A DNA stretch of 64,000 nt from Myroides sp. N17-2 (GCF_002286775.1 NZ_NSGJ01000018.1:27083-91082); one strand, 5' to 3'. Positions 1 to 9,399 are shown, numbered from the stretch's first letter. Notes: generated by a model from the sequence alone, not told the origin. Made by a program: numbers and translations.

Positions 1-2
1 TC

Positions 3-2426
3 TCTCCTATCTCTGGTGAGGAAGTGAAGAAAGATACCGTAAGTGATGTATTAGATTATATCAAGAGCCTACCGATCGGTGCAAAACTTCTATTACTAGC
101 ACCTATTGACTTAGGGGAAGACAGAGTCCTGTATGAACATCTTAATGTACTATTACAGCAGGGATATGCTAGAGTATTAGTCAATGGCGAGACACTTCGT
201 CTAGACTCCTATATCAGTGAACATACGGAAGATGAAGTTAATAAAGTAGACGTGTCAAATGTATATCTAATCGTAGACCGTATCGTCGTGAGTGATGATG
301 AGGACTTCTATAATCGATTAGGAGATTCTGTAGAAACTGCTTTCTTTGAAGGGAAAGGATACTGCTATATAGAAGATCTAAAAGACAAAACACGCAAGGA
401 GTTTAGCAACAACTTCGCTTTAGACGGAGAGACATTCTTAGAGCCAAACGTTCACTTGTTTAGTTTTAATAATCCTTATGGAGCCTGTCCTACTTGTGAT
501 GGATATGGAAATATCATCGGTATAGATGAAGAATTAGTGATTCCAAATACAGGCTTATCTGTTTATGACAATGCTGTTTTTCCTTGGAGAGGAGAGTCGA
601 TGGGATGGTATAGAGATCAACTAGTAAACAATGCTTATAAGTTTGACTTCCCTATTCACAAACCGTATTTTGAATTGACAGATGAACAAAAAGCTTTAGT
701 ATGGGAAGGTAACGCTCTGTTTACAGGGTTAAACGACTTCTTTAAGGAACTAGAAGAAAAGAATTATAAGATACAAAATAGAGTACTTCTCTCTCGTTAT
801 AGAGGGAAGACTAAATGTCCTACTTGTAAAGGAAAGAGATTGCGTATAGAAGCTAGCTATGTAAAAGTAGGCAGCAAAACTGTTAGTGAATTAGTAGACT
901 TACCGATCAAGCATTTGATCACTTTCTTTAAGGATCTTGTCTTAAACGAATATGAAGCTAAAGTAGCTAGTCGCCTTTTAATCGAAATCAACAACAGACT
1001 AGGATTTCTTAGTAATGTAGGACTTGACTACTTAACGCTAAACAGAAACTCCGCTTCTTTATCAGGTGGAGAATCTCAACGTATCAACTTGGCTACATCA
1101 CTAGGAAGTAGTTTAGTTGGGTCGATGTATATCTTAGACGAACCAAGTATAGGACTACACCCAAAAGATACAGAGAAGCTTATCGATGTACTAAATAACC
1201 TAAAACAATTAGGGAATACCGTGATCGTAGTAGAGCACGATGAGGACATTATGAAGTCTGCAGATCAGATTATAGATATCGGTCCTGAGGCAGGTAGCTA
1301 TGGAGGTGAATTAGTCGCTCAAGGGGACTATGCTACCATCCTTAAGTCTGACTCTCTTACAGGTAAATACCTTAGTGGAGCACTCGAAATAGCTGTCCCA
1401 AAGAAGCGCAGACCATATAAACACTTTATTGAGATAATAGGCACTAGAGAGAACAACCTCAAGAATATAGATGTTACTTTTCCATTAGATTGTTTGACTG
1501 TAATCACAGGAGTATCTGGTAGTGGTAAAAGTACACTAGTCAAAAAGATATTGTTCCCTGCGTTGCAAAAGAAACTAACAGGACTTAGTGATAAGCCTGG
1601 GCAGTTCACAGAAATGAAAGGAGAATTCGGAGGGATTAAATCTGTAGAATATGTGGATCAAAACCCTATCGGAAGAAGTTCTCGATCTAATCCTGTGACC
1701 TACATCAAAGCGTATGATGACATTAGAGATTTATACTCTAAACAACAACTATCTAAACTTAGAGGATACCAACCGAAACACTTCTCATTTAACGTAGATG
1801 GTGGTAGATGTGAGACGTGTAAAGGAGAAGGTACAGTGACTGTAGAGATGCAGTTTATGGCTGACGTTCACTTAGAATGTGAGACTTGCCACGGAAAGCG
1901 CTTTAAGAAAGAAGTATTAGAAGTAAACTTTGAAGGAAAGAACATAGACGACTTATTGACAATGACGATAGATGATGCGCTACAGTTCTTTGATCTACAT
2001 AAACAAACCAAGATAGCGCAGAAGCTACAGCCTCTACACGATGTGGGATTAGGATATGTACAGCTAGGTCAGTCTTCTTCTACCCTATCAGGTGGAGAAG
2101 CACAACGTATCAAGCTGGCATCTTTCTTATTAGCGGGAACAACTAGAGATAAGGTGCTATTCGTATTCGATGAACCAACGACAGGACTGCACTTCCACGA
2201 TATTCAGAAGTTGTTGAAGTCATTCGAAGCTTTAATCGAGAAAGGACATTCTATCATCGTTATCGAACACAACCTTGACTTGATCAAATGTGCAGATTAC
2301 ATCATCGACATTGGTCCTGGTGGTGGTGAGTATGGTGGTGAGTTAGTAGCCTTCGGTACTCCTGAAGAAGTAGCTAAAAACAAAGCTTCTCTAACAGGTC
2401 ATTACTTAAAAGAAAAACTTAGATAA
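3..2426 (+). CDS. uvrA: UvrA excinuclease ABC subunit A (5' end outside window)
   Basis: ABC-type ATPase that works with UvrB to find bulky DNA lesions in nucleotide excision repair. The reading frame is open to the left edge, so the N-terminus with the first Walker A is missing. Counting residues from the GTG at 24, the visible order is: Cys pairs CPTCDGYG and CPTCKGKR, first signature LSGGESQR (about 347) with Walker B MYILDEP, second Walker [10 protein letters not shown] (about 496), the C4 zinc module CETC...CETC (about 596-622) and second signature LSGGEAQR (about 689). The first visible codons read SPISGEEV, fitting the usual UvrA region before the signature domain. A second, complete uvrA is at 41281. 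A strong terminator follows at 2481. Confidence 0.95.
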   Translation, partial: SPISGEEVKKDTVSDVLDYIKSLPIGAKLLLLAPIDLGEDRVLYEHLNVLLQQGYARVLVNGETLRLDSYISEHTEDEVNKVDVSNVYLIVDRIVVSDDEDFYNRLGDSVETAFFEGKGYCYIEDLKDKTRKEFSNNFALDGETFLEPNVHLFSFNNPYGACPTCDGYGNIIGIDEELVIPNTGLSVYDNAVFPWRGESMGWYRDQLVNNAYKFDFPIHKPYFELTDEQKALVWEGNALFTGLNDFFKELEEKNYKIQNRVLLSRYRGKTKCPTCKGKRLRIEASYVKVGSKTVSELVDLPIKHLITFFKDLVLNEYEAKVASRLLIEINNRLGFLSNVGLDYLTLNRNSASLSGGESQRINLATSLGSSLVGSMYILDEPSIGLHPKDTEKLIDVLNNLKQLGNTVIVVEHDEDIMKSADQIIDIGPEAGSYGGELVAQGDYATILKSDSLTGKYLSGALEIAVPKKRRPYKHFIEIIGTRENNLKNIDVTFPLDCLTVITGVSGSGKSTLVKKILFPALQKKLTGLSDKPGQFTEMKGEFGGIKSVEYVDQNPIGRSSRSNPVTYIKAYDDIRDLYSKQQLSKLRGYQPKHFSFNVDGGRCETCKGEGTVTVEMQFMADVHLECETCHGKRFKKEVLEVNFEGKNIDDLLTMTIDDALQFFDLHKQTKIAQKLQPLHDVGLGYVQLGQSSSTLSGGEAQRIKLASFLLAGTTRDKVLFVFDEPTTGLHFHDIQKLLKSFEALIEKGHSIIVIEHNLDLIKCADYIIDIGPGGGEYGGELVAFGTPEEVAKNKASLTGHYLKEKLR

Positions 2427-2480
2427 TCACTTAGATAATTACGAATTACGACGATATATCTCGTAAATAGAAGATAAAAT

Positions 2481-2512
2481 AAAGGCTGTGTCACAACAAT
2501 GACACAGCCTTT
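2481..2512 (+). terminator. Terminator after uvrA
   Basis: Perfect 13-bp stem AAAGGCTGTGTCA / TGACACAGCCTTT with loop CAACAA, followed by TTTATATTT. It lies 54 bp after the uvrA stop and also faces the end of the minus-strand glycosyltransferase. A perfect 15-bp inverted repeat (AATTACGAATTACGA at 2438-2452 and its complement at 2551-2565) brackets it. Confidence 0.8.
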
Positions 2513-2566
2513 TATATTTATATAACACTCTGAATATCCACAAACAAAGCTCGTAATTCGTAATTT

Positions 2567-3856
2567 CTAATTCGTAATTAATTTAGCTAGTTTTTCTGTT
2601 AGTCGCTTGCGACTATAGTACTGCAGCCCCATACCATACACCTTAAGTTGTTGTTTTTGGTATAGTTCGAAGTATTCTAATAAGATATCACTCAACTTAT
2701 CTTTCTCACTATATAACACTACTTTACCTGTATTAGTCTCTTTGACAATATCAAAGAAGTCAGACTCCTCAGGGCCTATTCCTAAGATAGGACGTTCAGA
2801 TGCCATATACTCAAACAATTTACCCGGTATAATGGCTTTAGTGTCTTCAGAGTCTATCTCTATCAACAACAATACTTGTGAAGCGCGCATTTGTCTCAAG
2901 GCTTCTACATTATCTACATAGCCTAAGTTTAACACACAGTCCTCTAGCTTAAACTCTTTGATGGTATCCAATACTTGGCTACTCACCTTCCCTACTAACT
3001 TCAGTTGAAACGCCTCTTTAAACGCTTTGTTCTCTTTTCTTAGTTCTGATATTGCCTTCCATAGTATTCTAGGATTGCGTTCAGATAAGAAAGAACCTAT
3101 ATGCGCTAAGGTAAACTTCTCATCTAGTGGTATCTTCCCAAGACTTGTGATATCATAACCATTGGTAATGACCGTTATAGGTTTGCTTGTTTTCTCTTGA
3201 AACTCTTTCTTCGTTGTTTTGCTTGTAACGATGATTTGATCTGCTTTGTTTAAAACCTCTTTCTCTAGTTCTAGATGTTTAGCCGCACTAGATTCGTTTA
3301 GTTTTAATTCCTTGTGATAGCCTATGGTTGTCCATGGATCTCTAAAGTCAGCTATCCATTGGACGTTTAACTGCTCTTTAAGCGCCATTCCTATCAAATG
3401 CATACTATGAGGCGGTCCGGTTGTAATAACTGTCTCTATATCCTTATTCTGCTTTAAATAGTCAGCCAAATAAGCAACAGACGGCTTGACCCAACTCACT
3501 CGAGCATCCGGAATATAGAAGTTTCCTCTTACCCAAAGCAATAACTTATCTGTAAAAGTCTGTTTCTTCTTATCTGGTATAATACCTGCACTTAATGTAT
3601 CTGTATTTTTACCACTCACTAACTTCGCCTTGCGATAAGGCTCGTTAATAGGTTGCTTTAACACTGTAATCGAAGGGTCTACTTCGCTCGTGTTATTTGT
3701 ATCTATTAACGGATAACTAGGATTCTCAGGAACATAAACAATTGGCTCTATATCAAAGCTTGGCAAATATTTGACAAACTTCAGCCAACGCTGTACACCT
3801 GGCCCTCCTGCTGGTGGCCAATAGTAACTTATGATTAAAACTTTTTTCTTAGACAT
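2567..3856 (-). CDS. Glycosyltransferase family 4-like protein
   Basis: A 429-residue GT-B type glycosyltransferase, expected to move a sugar from a nucleotide donor in cell-envelope polysaccharide or lipid glycosylation. The N-terminus has the glycine-rich acceptor-domain start YYWPPAGGPGVQRWLKF, followed by the TGPPHSMH and ADFRDPW segments common in Bacteroidota WbuB-like enzymes. The C-terminal donor domain shows IPGKLFEYMASERPILG, matching the E-x7-E type region of GT4 enzymes. No signal peptide or membrane segment is seen, so it is probably cytosolic and membrane-associated. It is isolated: uvrA converges from the left and a repeat-filled gap of 473 bp separates it from yfhO. The substrate cannot be told from sequence. 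Confidence 0.85.
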   Translation of the reverse strand: MSKKKVLIISYYWPPAGGPGVQRWLKFVKYLPSFDIEPIVYVPENPSYPLIDTNNTSEVDPSITVLKQPINEPYRKAKLVSGKNTDTLSAGIIPDKKKQTFTDKLLLWVRGNFYIPDARVSWVKPSVAYLADYLKQNKDIETVITTGPPHSMHLIGMALKEQLNVQWIADFRDPWTTIGYHKELKLNESSAAKHLELEKEVLNKADQIIVTSKTTKKEFQEKTSKPITVITNGYDITSLGKIPLDEKFTLAHIGSFLSERNPRILWKAISELRKENKAFKEAFQLKLVGKVSSQVLDTIKEFKLEDCVLNLGYVDNVEALRQMRASQVLLLIEIDSEDTKAIIPGKLFEYMASERPILGIGPEESDFFDIVKETNTGKVVLYSEKDKLSDILLEYFELYQKQQLKVYGMGLQYYSRKRLTEKLAKLITN

Positions 3857-3885
3857 ACTCGTTCTGCATTTTGTTTTTTTTATTG

Positions 3886-3915
3886 TGTCGTCACGGATTG
3901 CAAATCCGCGACAGC
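3886..3915. repeat. GGATT-AATCC palindromic repeat, copy 1
   Basis: Unit TGTCGTCACGGATTGCAA followed by ATCCGCGACAGC. The core GGATTTG/CAAATCC is a palindrome and the flanks TGTCG/CGACA are also complementary, so the unit can fold into a hairpin. Same family as 3943-3972 and 4188-4217. Confidence 0.75.
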
Positions 3916-3942
3916 GTGAGATGTTGTTGTTTTGTGATGTTG

Positions 3943-3972
3943 TGTCGTCACGGATTACAAATCCGCGACAGC
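3943..3972. repeat. GGATT-AATCC palindromic repeat, copy 2
   Basis: Second copy of the TGTCGTCACGGATTACAA... unit, one base different from copy 1 in the core. It opens duplicated block A. Confidence 0.75.
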
Positions 3973-4084
3973 AATGATATTGTTATTTGAAAGTTTAATT
4001 ATCTTCTTAAGTGCAATATACTTCCTCAAAAAAACAAAAAAACAAAAAAACGAAATCACAAAAAAACTCTTTTATTTATTATTC

Positions 4085-4150
4085 TACTCACTAAAAACAT
4101 CTAGATATTTTAGGTGGGCGTATAGTAATATGCCCCTACGATTGTGTGCC
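4085..4150 (+). repeat. REP-like nested palindrome unit (isolated copy)
   Basis: Contains AAAACATCTAGATATTTT followed by GGGCGTATagtaATATGCCCC and CTACGATTGTG. The same order of two palindromes occurs several times at 25.8-26.2 kb, showing a dispersed family. Confidence 0.75.
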
Positions 4151-4187
4151 GATAGGGCGTTATAGACATTGTTGTTTTCTGATGTTG

Positions 4188-4231
4188 TGTTGTCACGGAT
4201 TACAAATCCGCGACAGCCAATCCGCGACAGC
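4188..4231. repeat. GGATT-AATCC palindromic repeat, copy 3 plus half copy
   Basis: Third copy (4188-4217) with TGTTGTC instead of TGTCGTC, followed directly by an extra half unit AATCCGCGACAGC (4219-4231), which looks like a slippage or recombination product. Confidence 0.75.
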
Positions 4232-4329
4232 AATGATGATGTTGTTATTTGAAAGTTTAATTATCTTCTTAAGTGCAATATACTTCCTCAAAAAAACAAA
4301 AAAACGAAATCACAAAAAAACAAAAACAC

Positions 4330-6768
4330 TTACTTCTTCTTCGCCACTAGATAAATACCTCCCGCAGTAATTAATAAAATTAGAATACTTGAGATTAACG
4401 CTATAGTTCCTCCTTTAGAGATAACTTCAGGTTCGAATGTGAATTCCACTGTATGTTTTCCTTTAGGAAGTTCGATAGCTCTTAGTACGTAATCTACTGC
4501 TACGATAGGCACTTCTACATTATCTACCTTCGCTACCCATCCGTGAGGATAGTATATCTCAGAGAACACTGCTAATCCATCATTCGTATTCGTTGACTCA
4601 TAAGTAATCTTATTAGGAGCATAGCTCTTAAGGTTGATTGTTGCTAATGAATCTACAGTATAACTATCTTTAATTGCGATACCCTTAAACATAGTCGTAT
4701 TAAGAACAGCTTGTTGTTTTGTCTTTAATCCTGTTAAGGCTTTCATCTCCGCATCTGCATTCTCTACTTTCTTCACGCTAGACACAAACCAAGCGTTTCC
4801 GTTAGCATTATCATTTAATAAAGGTACATCTCTTCCCTCTTCATCTTTTTGGATAATGTACTTCACATTCATCATATTTAGCACCTCCATATTAGAGTTT
4901 TGCTTCAGCTGATAATCTGCTAATTCTTGCATTCTACGAGGCTTCGCTGCGTGGTATCCTCCTAGTGAATTATGGAAGAACGAGCTTCTCGCACTATTAA
5001 ACCCACCGCTGAACTCATACACTCTAAAGTGCTCTGTATCATTTAGAATAACTTTATCAGCAGGTGTTGCTTGAAACGGAGTATTCATTTGTGATGCTAA
5101 TACGAAGTGAGAATCATTCACGTAGTTTCTATCTACTAATACCAAGTCCCCTACCATCAGCACACCTACGATAACTGCTGCTATCTGAGCACTGATTTTT
5201 CCTTTAGTAGAGAAGTATAATGCTGCTGCTGCTAACGCAATAAGTACAAAACTTCTGATCAAATCAGCAGTGTACATATCCTTTCTATCTTGTATCAAAG
5301 CATTGATAAAACCTGGTCCTATCTCTCCATAAGCTCCTCTGTAGTACTCATCATTTAATCCTGTGAAACTCAATGTTCCCTTTACTAAGAATAATAAAAC
5401 GATAATAGACCCAACTGCAATACCTGATTTCTTAAGTAATGCTAATTGTTCTTGTTTCTCTAATTTGCTATAGGCATAAAGTCCCATAATCGCTAAAGCA
5501 GGTACACACATCTCTAAGATTACTTGGATAGATGATACTGCTCTAAACTTATTATACATCGGGAAATAGTCTATAAAGAAGTCTGTCAGTACTGGGAAGT
5601 TCTTACCCCAAGAGAACATCAGTGAGAACACTGCTCCTGCGATAAAGATATACTTGATATTTCTCTTCTCTGCGAAGATTCCCAATACAAATAAGAAGAA
5701 TACAACAGCTCCGATATAGGCTGGTGCTGCTACGATAGGCTGATCTCCCCAATACGTAGGAGAACTAGCTGCCATCTCTGCTGCCTGCTGATCATTCGCT
5801 CCTACAGATTTGAATAACTTATAGGTATTCGAATCAGTCCCTAACTTCTCTCCATTCGCTCCACCTGTAAGACGAGGTGCGATCAAGTTTAAACTTTCGA
5901 AGATTCCGTAGCTATATTCTGTGATGTAGTCATAACTCATCGCATTAGAAGATACCTTGGCAGAACCATCAGGTTGGTAAGTTAATTCACTGTTGCTTCG
6001 TGTACTAAACTTAGTGTATTCAGAAGTAGCCATAAGGTTAGTCGCATTCGCTCCTATACTCAATATCGCTGCACCTATAAGCACTGTTAAAGAGTACCCG
6101 ATAGCTTTAAAGTCTTTTTGTTTGATATATATTACCATATAATATATACCTACTAAGATCAATAGTAATAAAAGGTAATATGTCATCTGGAAGTGATTAG
6201 CTCCGATCTCTAATGCTGCTGCAAATAGTGTAAGCAATCCTCCTTTTATATAATGCTTTCTAAAGACTAATAATACTCCTGCTAATACCATCGGCATATA
6301 AGCGATAGCGTGTGCTTTAGCGTTATGCCCTACTCCTAAGATAATAATCAAATAGGTAGAAAAACCAAAAGCTAATGCTCCAATAAAAGAACGCAATGGC
6401 TTCATCCCTAAAGAAGCTAGTAGTACATAGAAACCAAGGAAGTAGATAAATAGATAATCTGCTGGTCTAGGTAAAAAACGAATAGCACTGTCTAGTGTTT
6501 TCACGTAATTATGAGGAAACTTAGCTCCTAACTGATAAGTTGGCATTCCTCCGAAGGCACTGTTAGTCCAGTATGGCTCTTCTTTAGCTACTTCTCTAAA
6601 GTCGATTTGCTCTTTAGCCATTCCGGTATATTGTACGATATCGGATTGGTAAATCACTTTATTAGACAATACTGGCGAAAAATATAATAGTGCTACTATT
6701 ATGAATCCTAAAACCACTAACAGATGTGGATAAATCTTTTTAAACGTATTGGTTGTTTCTGATGACAT
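4330..6768 (-). CDS. YfhO family membrane protein
   Basis: A large polytopic inner-membrane protein of 812 residues. The YfhO family is related to GT-C glycosyltransferases and in Firmicutes is tied to lipoteichoic-acid glycosylation; in Bacteroidota its substrate is not established. Visible: an N-terminal membrane segment (about 15-35), a periplasmic loop with SDIVQYTGMAKEQ typical of the family, about a dozen hydrophobic stretches to residue 520, a soluble domain of about 240 residues with YYPHGWVAKVD, and a last membrane helix ending in AKKK. Its stop codon abuts a GTGATGTTG-type repeat. A length near 810 residues is normal for Bacteroidota members. No close operon partner. Confidence 0.85.
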   Translation of the reverse strand: MSSETTNTFKKIYPHLLVVLGFIIVALLYFSPVLSNKVIYQSDIVQYTGMAKEQIDFREVAKEEPYWTNSAFGGMPTYQLGAKFPHNYVKTLDSAIRFLPRPADYLFIYFLGFYVLLASLGMKPLRSFIGALAFGFSTYLIIILGVGHNAKAHAIAYMPMVLAGVLLVFRKHYIKGGLLTLFAAALEIGANHFQMTYYLLLLLILVGIYYMVIYIKQKDFKAIGYSLTVLIGAAILSIGANATNLMATSEYTKFSTRSNSELTYQPDGSAKVSSNAMSYDYITEYSYGIFESLNLIAPRLTGGANGEKLGTDSNTYKLFKSVGANDQQAAEMAASSPTYWGDQPIVAAPAYIGAVVFFLFVLGIFAEKRNIKYIFIAGAVFSLMFSWGKNFPVLTDFFIDYFPMYNKFRAVSSIQVILEMCVPALAIMGLYAYSKLEKQEQLALLKKSGIAVGSIIVLLFLVKGTLSFTGLNDEYYRGAYGEIGPGFINALIQDRKDMYTADLIRSFVLIALAAAALYFSTKGKISAQIAAVIVGVLMVGDLVLVDRNYVNDSHFVLASQMNTPFQATPADKVILNDTEHFRVYEFSGGFNSARSSFFHNSLGGYHAAKPRRMQELADYQLKQNSNMEVLNMMNVKYIIQKDEEGRDVPLLNDNANGNAWFVSSVKKVENADAEMKALTGLKTKQQAVLNTTMFKGIAIKDSYTVDSLATINLKSYAPNKITYESTNTNDGLAVFSEIYYPHGWVAKVDNVEVPIVAVDYVLRAIELPKGKHTVEFTFEPEVISKGGTIALISSILILLITAGGIYLVAKKK

Positions 6769-6851
6769 TTATACTACTATTTAAGATGCTAAAGTAAGTA
6801 ATTTTAAGGATGCTTTAAAGATATCAATGTAGTTTTCTTTAAAGTCAAAAA

Positions 6852-6885
6852 AAAGCCCTCAAGAGCAACTGCTCCTGAGGGCTTT
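6852..6885 (-). terminator. Terminator of the DUF4834 gene
   Basis: Stem AAAGCCCTCAAGAGCA / TGCTCCTGAGGGCTTT (16 pairs, one A-C mismatch, 2-nt tip) with an A-run on the + strand at 6847-6854, that is a U-tract on the minus strand after the DUF4834 gene. Confidence 0.85.
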
Positions 6886-6901
6886 AAATGGTTATCTAAT
6901 A

Positions 6902-7177
6902 TTACTTCTTGTCGATTTCTTCAAAGTCTACATACTCACCTACTACTTTAGTAGAGCGCGGTACTCTGCCACCCTGACTAGATGTATCAGTATATGTCTG
7001 AGACTCTTGATTACTTTGACTTCCGTTATATTGGTTATACTCTTGTTGTCTTTGTTGAAAATTCTGTTCTGCTTTCTTCGCTACCTTGTATATTAATACA
7101 GGGAACAAATAACGCATCGCTATCTTAAATGCGTAATATATCAGAACAATAATAATAAGTGCTTTAATAAATCCCAT
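6902..7177 (-). CDS. DUF4834 family small membrane protein
   Basis: A 91-residue protein with one N-terminal transmembrane helix (about 4-30, FIKALIIIVLIYYAFKIAMRY), a basic KVAKKAEQ stretch, a Gln/Asn-rich linker and the C-terminal VGEYVDFEEIDKK. This matches the DUF4834 family found almost only in Flavobacteriia; function unknown. It has its own promoter (7195-7226) with a leader of only about 12 nt and its own terminator, so it is a single-gene unit. Confidence 0.8.
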   Translation of the reverse strand: MGFIKALIIIVLIYYAFKIAMRYLFPVLIYKVAKKAEQNFQQRQQEYNQYNGSQSNQESQTYTDTSSQGGRVPRSTKVVGEYVDFEEIDKK

Positions 7178-7194
7178 GATTTCCTTCTTTTTAT

Positions 7195-7226
7195 CAAAAA
7201 TAGTAATTATAACAACTAAATGACAA
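7195..7226 (-). promoter_or_regulatory. Promoter of the DUF4834 gene
   Basis: On the minus strand TTG (7224-7226), 21-nt spacer, TATTTTTG (7195-7202). This fits the Flavobacterium primary-sigma consensus TTG-N17..23-TAnnTTTG and would start the transcript about 12 nt before the ATG. Confidence 0.6.
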
Positions 7227-7359
7227 TCACAACTCTTAAATTATTGATAAATGTAGAAGAGGTGTTTACAGTTTGCGGTTTACAGTTAACAGTTTTTATT
7301 TCTTGTTGAGAAGACTAATAATCTTTAGAAAGGTTGTTTTTCCGTTCTCCACTAAGTAC

Positions 7360-7734
7360 TTACTCCTTCCACTTCGTATATCCTCCTTCTAACTCATACA
7401 CTTCTTTAAAGCCATTCTCTAATAACAGGTTTCTAGCTTTCTCACTGCGCTTACCTGATTTGCAAAAGATATATAATGGTTTGTCCTTTGACAAGTCCTT
7501 AGTCTGCTCTAGAAAATTATCTCCTAAGAAGTCTATATTCTTTGCATACTCTATAGTCCCTTCTGAGAACTCTTTAGGTGTGCGTACATCTATAAGTTGT
7601 ACTTCTGTCTGCTCTATAACTTGTTTAAAAGAAGAGTTATTCAATAAATGATTTACTTTATCTTGACTATATCCTGTAAAAGAGACACTTAACATCACAA
7701 TAAACAAAAGAATCAAAACGTTATGCTTTTTCAT
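7360..7734 (-). CDS. Exported rhodanese-like domain protein
   Basis: A 124-residue protein with a signal peptide (about 1-23, hydrophobic LILLFIVMLSVSFTGYSQ) and a single rhodanese domain. The domain shows QLIDVRTPKEF (about 46-56) and the active-site loop IFCKSGKRS with Cys91, so the sulfurtransferase nucleophile is present. Single-domain periplasmic rhodaneses carry sulfur or act on thiosulfate or oxidised thiols; the partner is unknown. Stands alone, divergent from hemN. Confidence 0.85.
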   Translation of the reverse strand: MKKHNVLILLFIVMLSVSFTGYSQDKVNHLLNNSSFKQVIEQTEVQLIDVRTPKEFSEGTIEYAKNIDFLGDNFLEQTKDLSKDKPLYIFCKSGKRSEKARNLLLENGFKEVYELEGGYTKWKE

Positions 7735-7825
7735 ATAAGAATGTTTAATAGTTTAACAAAAATGACAAATATCATAGTATGCGAATTTACATCACTATAT
7801 ATTTGTTTTCAAATATAGAATAAAT

Positions 7826-9187
7826 ATGTCACTTTCTCTTATACAAAAGTATAATGTACCCGGTCCTAGATACACTAGCTACCCCACTGTTCCTTATTGG
7901 GAAGAGACCTCTTTTAGTAGAGATAAATGGATTGATTCTCTAAAGAGATCCTTCATTGAATCTAATAAAGAAGAAGGGATTAGTATCTACATACACCTGC
8001 CGTTTTGCGAGAGCTTATGTACTTTCTGTGGATGCCATAAGAGGATAACTAAAAGACATGAGGTAGAGAACCCTTATATAGATGCTCTTTTAAAAGAATG
8101 GGATTTATACTGTAACCTATTCGAAGAAAAGCCTGTCATTAAGGAGATTCACTTAGGTGGAGGTACCCCGACATTCTTCTCTCCTGCACATTTAAGCAAA
8201 CTTATAGAAGGCATAAAAGCGAAATCAGTCATCGCAGATGAATATGAATTCAGCTTTGAAGGCCATCCAAATAATACAACCAAAGAACACTTATCTACTT
8301 TATACAACCTTGGTTTTAGAAGAGTAAGTTTCGGTGTTCAAGATTATAACCCTGAAGTTCAGAAAGCAATCCACAGAGAACAAAGCTTCCACAATGTAGC
8401 AAAAGTTACACTATGGGCTAAAGAACTTGGCTATACTTCTATCTCACATGATATTATCTATGGTCTACCTTTTCAGAAGTTAGAGCATGTTATCGATACA
8501 ATTGAGAAGACTAAATCACTTTCTCCTGATCGATTAGCATTCTATAGTTATGCACACGTGCCATGGATCAAAGGAAATGGACAACGTGGTTTTAACGATG
8601 AAGATGTCCCTAAAGACGATGTGAAACGTCAATTATATGAGAAAGGAAAAGAACTACTTCTAAAGAATGACTATATCGAAATAGGTATGGATCACTTCTC
8701 ATTAAAAAGTGATTCACTTTATAAGTCAATGAACACGGGGCATATCCATAGAAACTTTATGGGATATACTTCTTCAAAGACACAGGTAATGATCGGTTTA
8801 GGAGTATCATCTATCAGTGATAGCTGGTATGCCTTCGCTCAGAATGAAAAAGATATTGATACATATTACGCTCTTTTAGAACAAGGAACTATCCCTGTTA
8901 CTAAAGGACATATTTTGAATGAAGAAGATTTGATTATTAGAAAACATATCTTAAATTTAATGTGTTCTTTATCTACTGATCTGGAAGCAGACTTAGATAA
9001 AGTAGACTTCAACCCTGTTCTAGCAGAACTAAAAGAATTAGAGCTAGATGAGTTGATCCAGATTAAGGATTATAATATTAAGATAACTAAGAAAGGTCGT
9101 GCGTTTGTTAGAAATGTGTGTATGGCTCTAGATATGAGACTACACAAGAACAAACCACAGAGACAGTTGTTCTCGATGACCATCTAA
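7826..9187 (+). CDS. hemN: Oxygen-independent coproporphyrinogen III oxidase
   Basis: Radical-SAM enzyme that converts coproporphyrinogen III to protoporphyrinogen IX in haem synthesis without oxygen. At 453 residues it has full HemN length. The N-terminus YNVPGPRYTSYPTVPYW is diagnostic for true HemN rather than HemW. The cluster motif is C61-x3-C65-x2-C68-x-C70 (CESLCTFCGC), followed by GGGTPTFF near residue 111. Sequence from 7798 to 7805 is TATATTTG, a good -7 element without a clear -33 box, giving a leader of about 15 nt. A small membrane-protein gene follows after 13 bp, probably on the same transcript. Confidence 0.95.
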   Translation: MSLSLIQKYNVPGPRYTSYPTVPYWEETSFSRDKWIDSLKRSFIESNKEEGISIYIHLPFCESLCTFCGCHKRITKRHEVENPYIDALLKEWDLYCNLFEEKPVIKEIHLGGGTPTFFSPAHLSKLIEGIKAKSVIADEYEFSFEGHPNNTTKEHLSTLYNLGFRRVSFGVQDYNPEVQKAIHREQSFHNVAKVTLWAKELGYTSISHDIIYGLPFQKLEHVIDTIEKTKSLSPDRLAFYSYAHVPWIKGNGQRGFNDEDVPKDDVKRQLYEKGKELLLKNDYIEIGMDHFSLKSDSLYKSMNTGHIHRNFMGYTSSKTQVMIGLGVSSISDSWYAFAQNEKDIDTYYALLEQGTIPVTKGHILNEEDLIIRKHILNLMCSLSTDLEADLDKVDFNPVLAELKELELDELIQIKDYNIKITKKGRAFVRNVCMALDMRLHKNKPQRQLFSMTI

Positions 9188-9200
9188 TAAAAGAAGAAGA

Positions 9201-9398
9201 ATGAATAAATATGTAGAGAAAGCAGTAACCATTATTGTGTTACTAGGATTAGTAGGAGGAATTTACAACTTAGACAGCGCACACTTGTGGTCAATATCCC
9301 ACAACTGGATGTCTTATATAGGTTTTATAGTATTTATAGCCTACTTAGTCTATTCTCTAAAGAAAGCTGCTAGACAACAGGATAAAGAGGGTCTCTAA
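9201..9398 (+). CDS. Small two-helix membrane protein
   Basis: A 65-residue protein with two hydrophobic segments (about 8-24 IIVLLGLVGGIYNL and 38-54 IGFIVFIAYLVYSL) and a charged C-terminus KKAARQQDKEGL. No family recognised. It starts 13 bp after hemN on the same strand and is followed by a terminator, so it is likely co-transcribed with hemN; whether it acts in haem metabolism is not shown. Confidence 0.6.
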   Translation: MNKYVEKAVTIIVLLGLVGGIYNLDSAHLWSISHNWMSYIGFIVFIAYLVYSLKKAARQQDKEGL

Positions 9399-9399
9399 A

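Larger units (their letters stand above)
3857..4329. repeat. Composite intergenic repeat array (tandem duplication of about 145 bp)
   Basis: This gap holds no credible gene. Block A (about 3922-4067) and block B (about 4168-4329) are near-identical: a TTGTGATGTTGTG-type stretch, a CACGGATTACAAATCCGCG palindrome unit, the segment ATTTGAAAGTTTAATTATC, then runs of AAAAAAAC ending ACGAAATCACAAAAAAAC. Between them at 4085-4150 sits one unit of the palindromic family seen at 25.8-26.2 kb. The right end runs straight into the stop codon of yfhO at 4330. The small open frames here are by-products of the repeats. Confidence 0.85.

Noticed and set aside
3974..4370. Two short plus-strand open frames with similar N-terminal residues (MLLFESLIIFLSAIYFLKK-like)
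   Set aside because: They are two copies of the same duplicated intergenic block and pass through palindromic repeats and A-runs; the likeness comes from the DNA repeat, not from protein selection.
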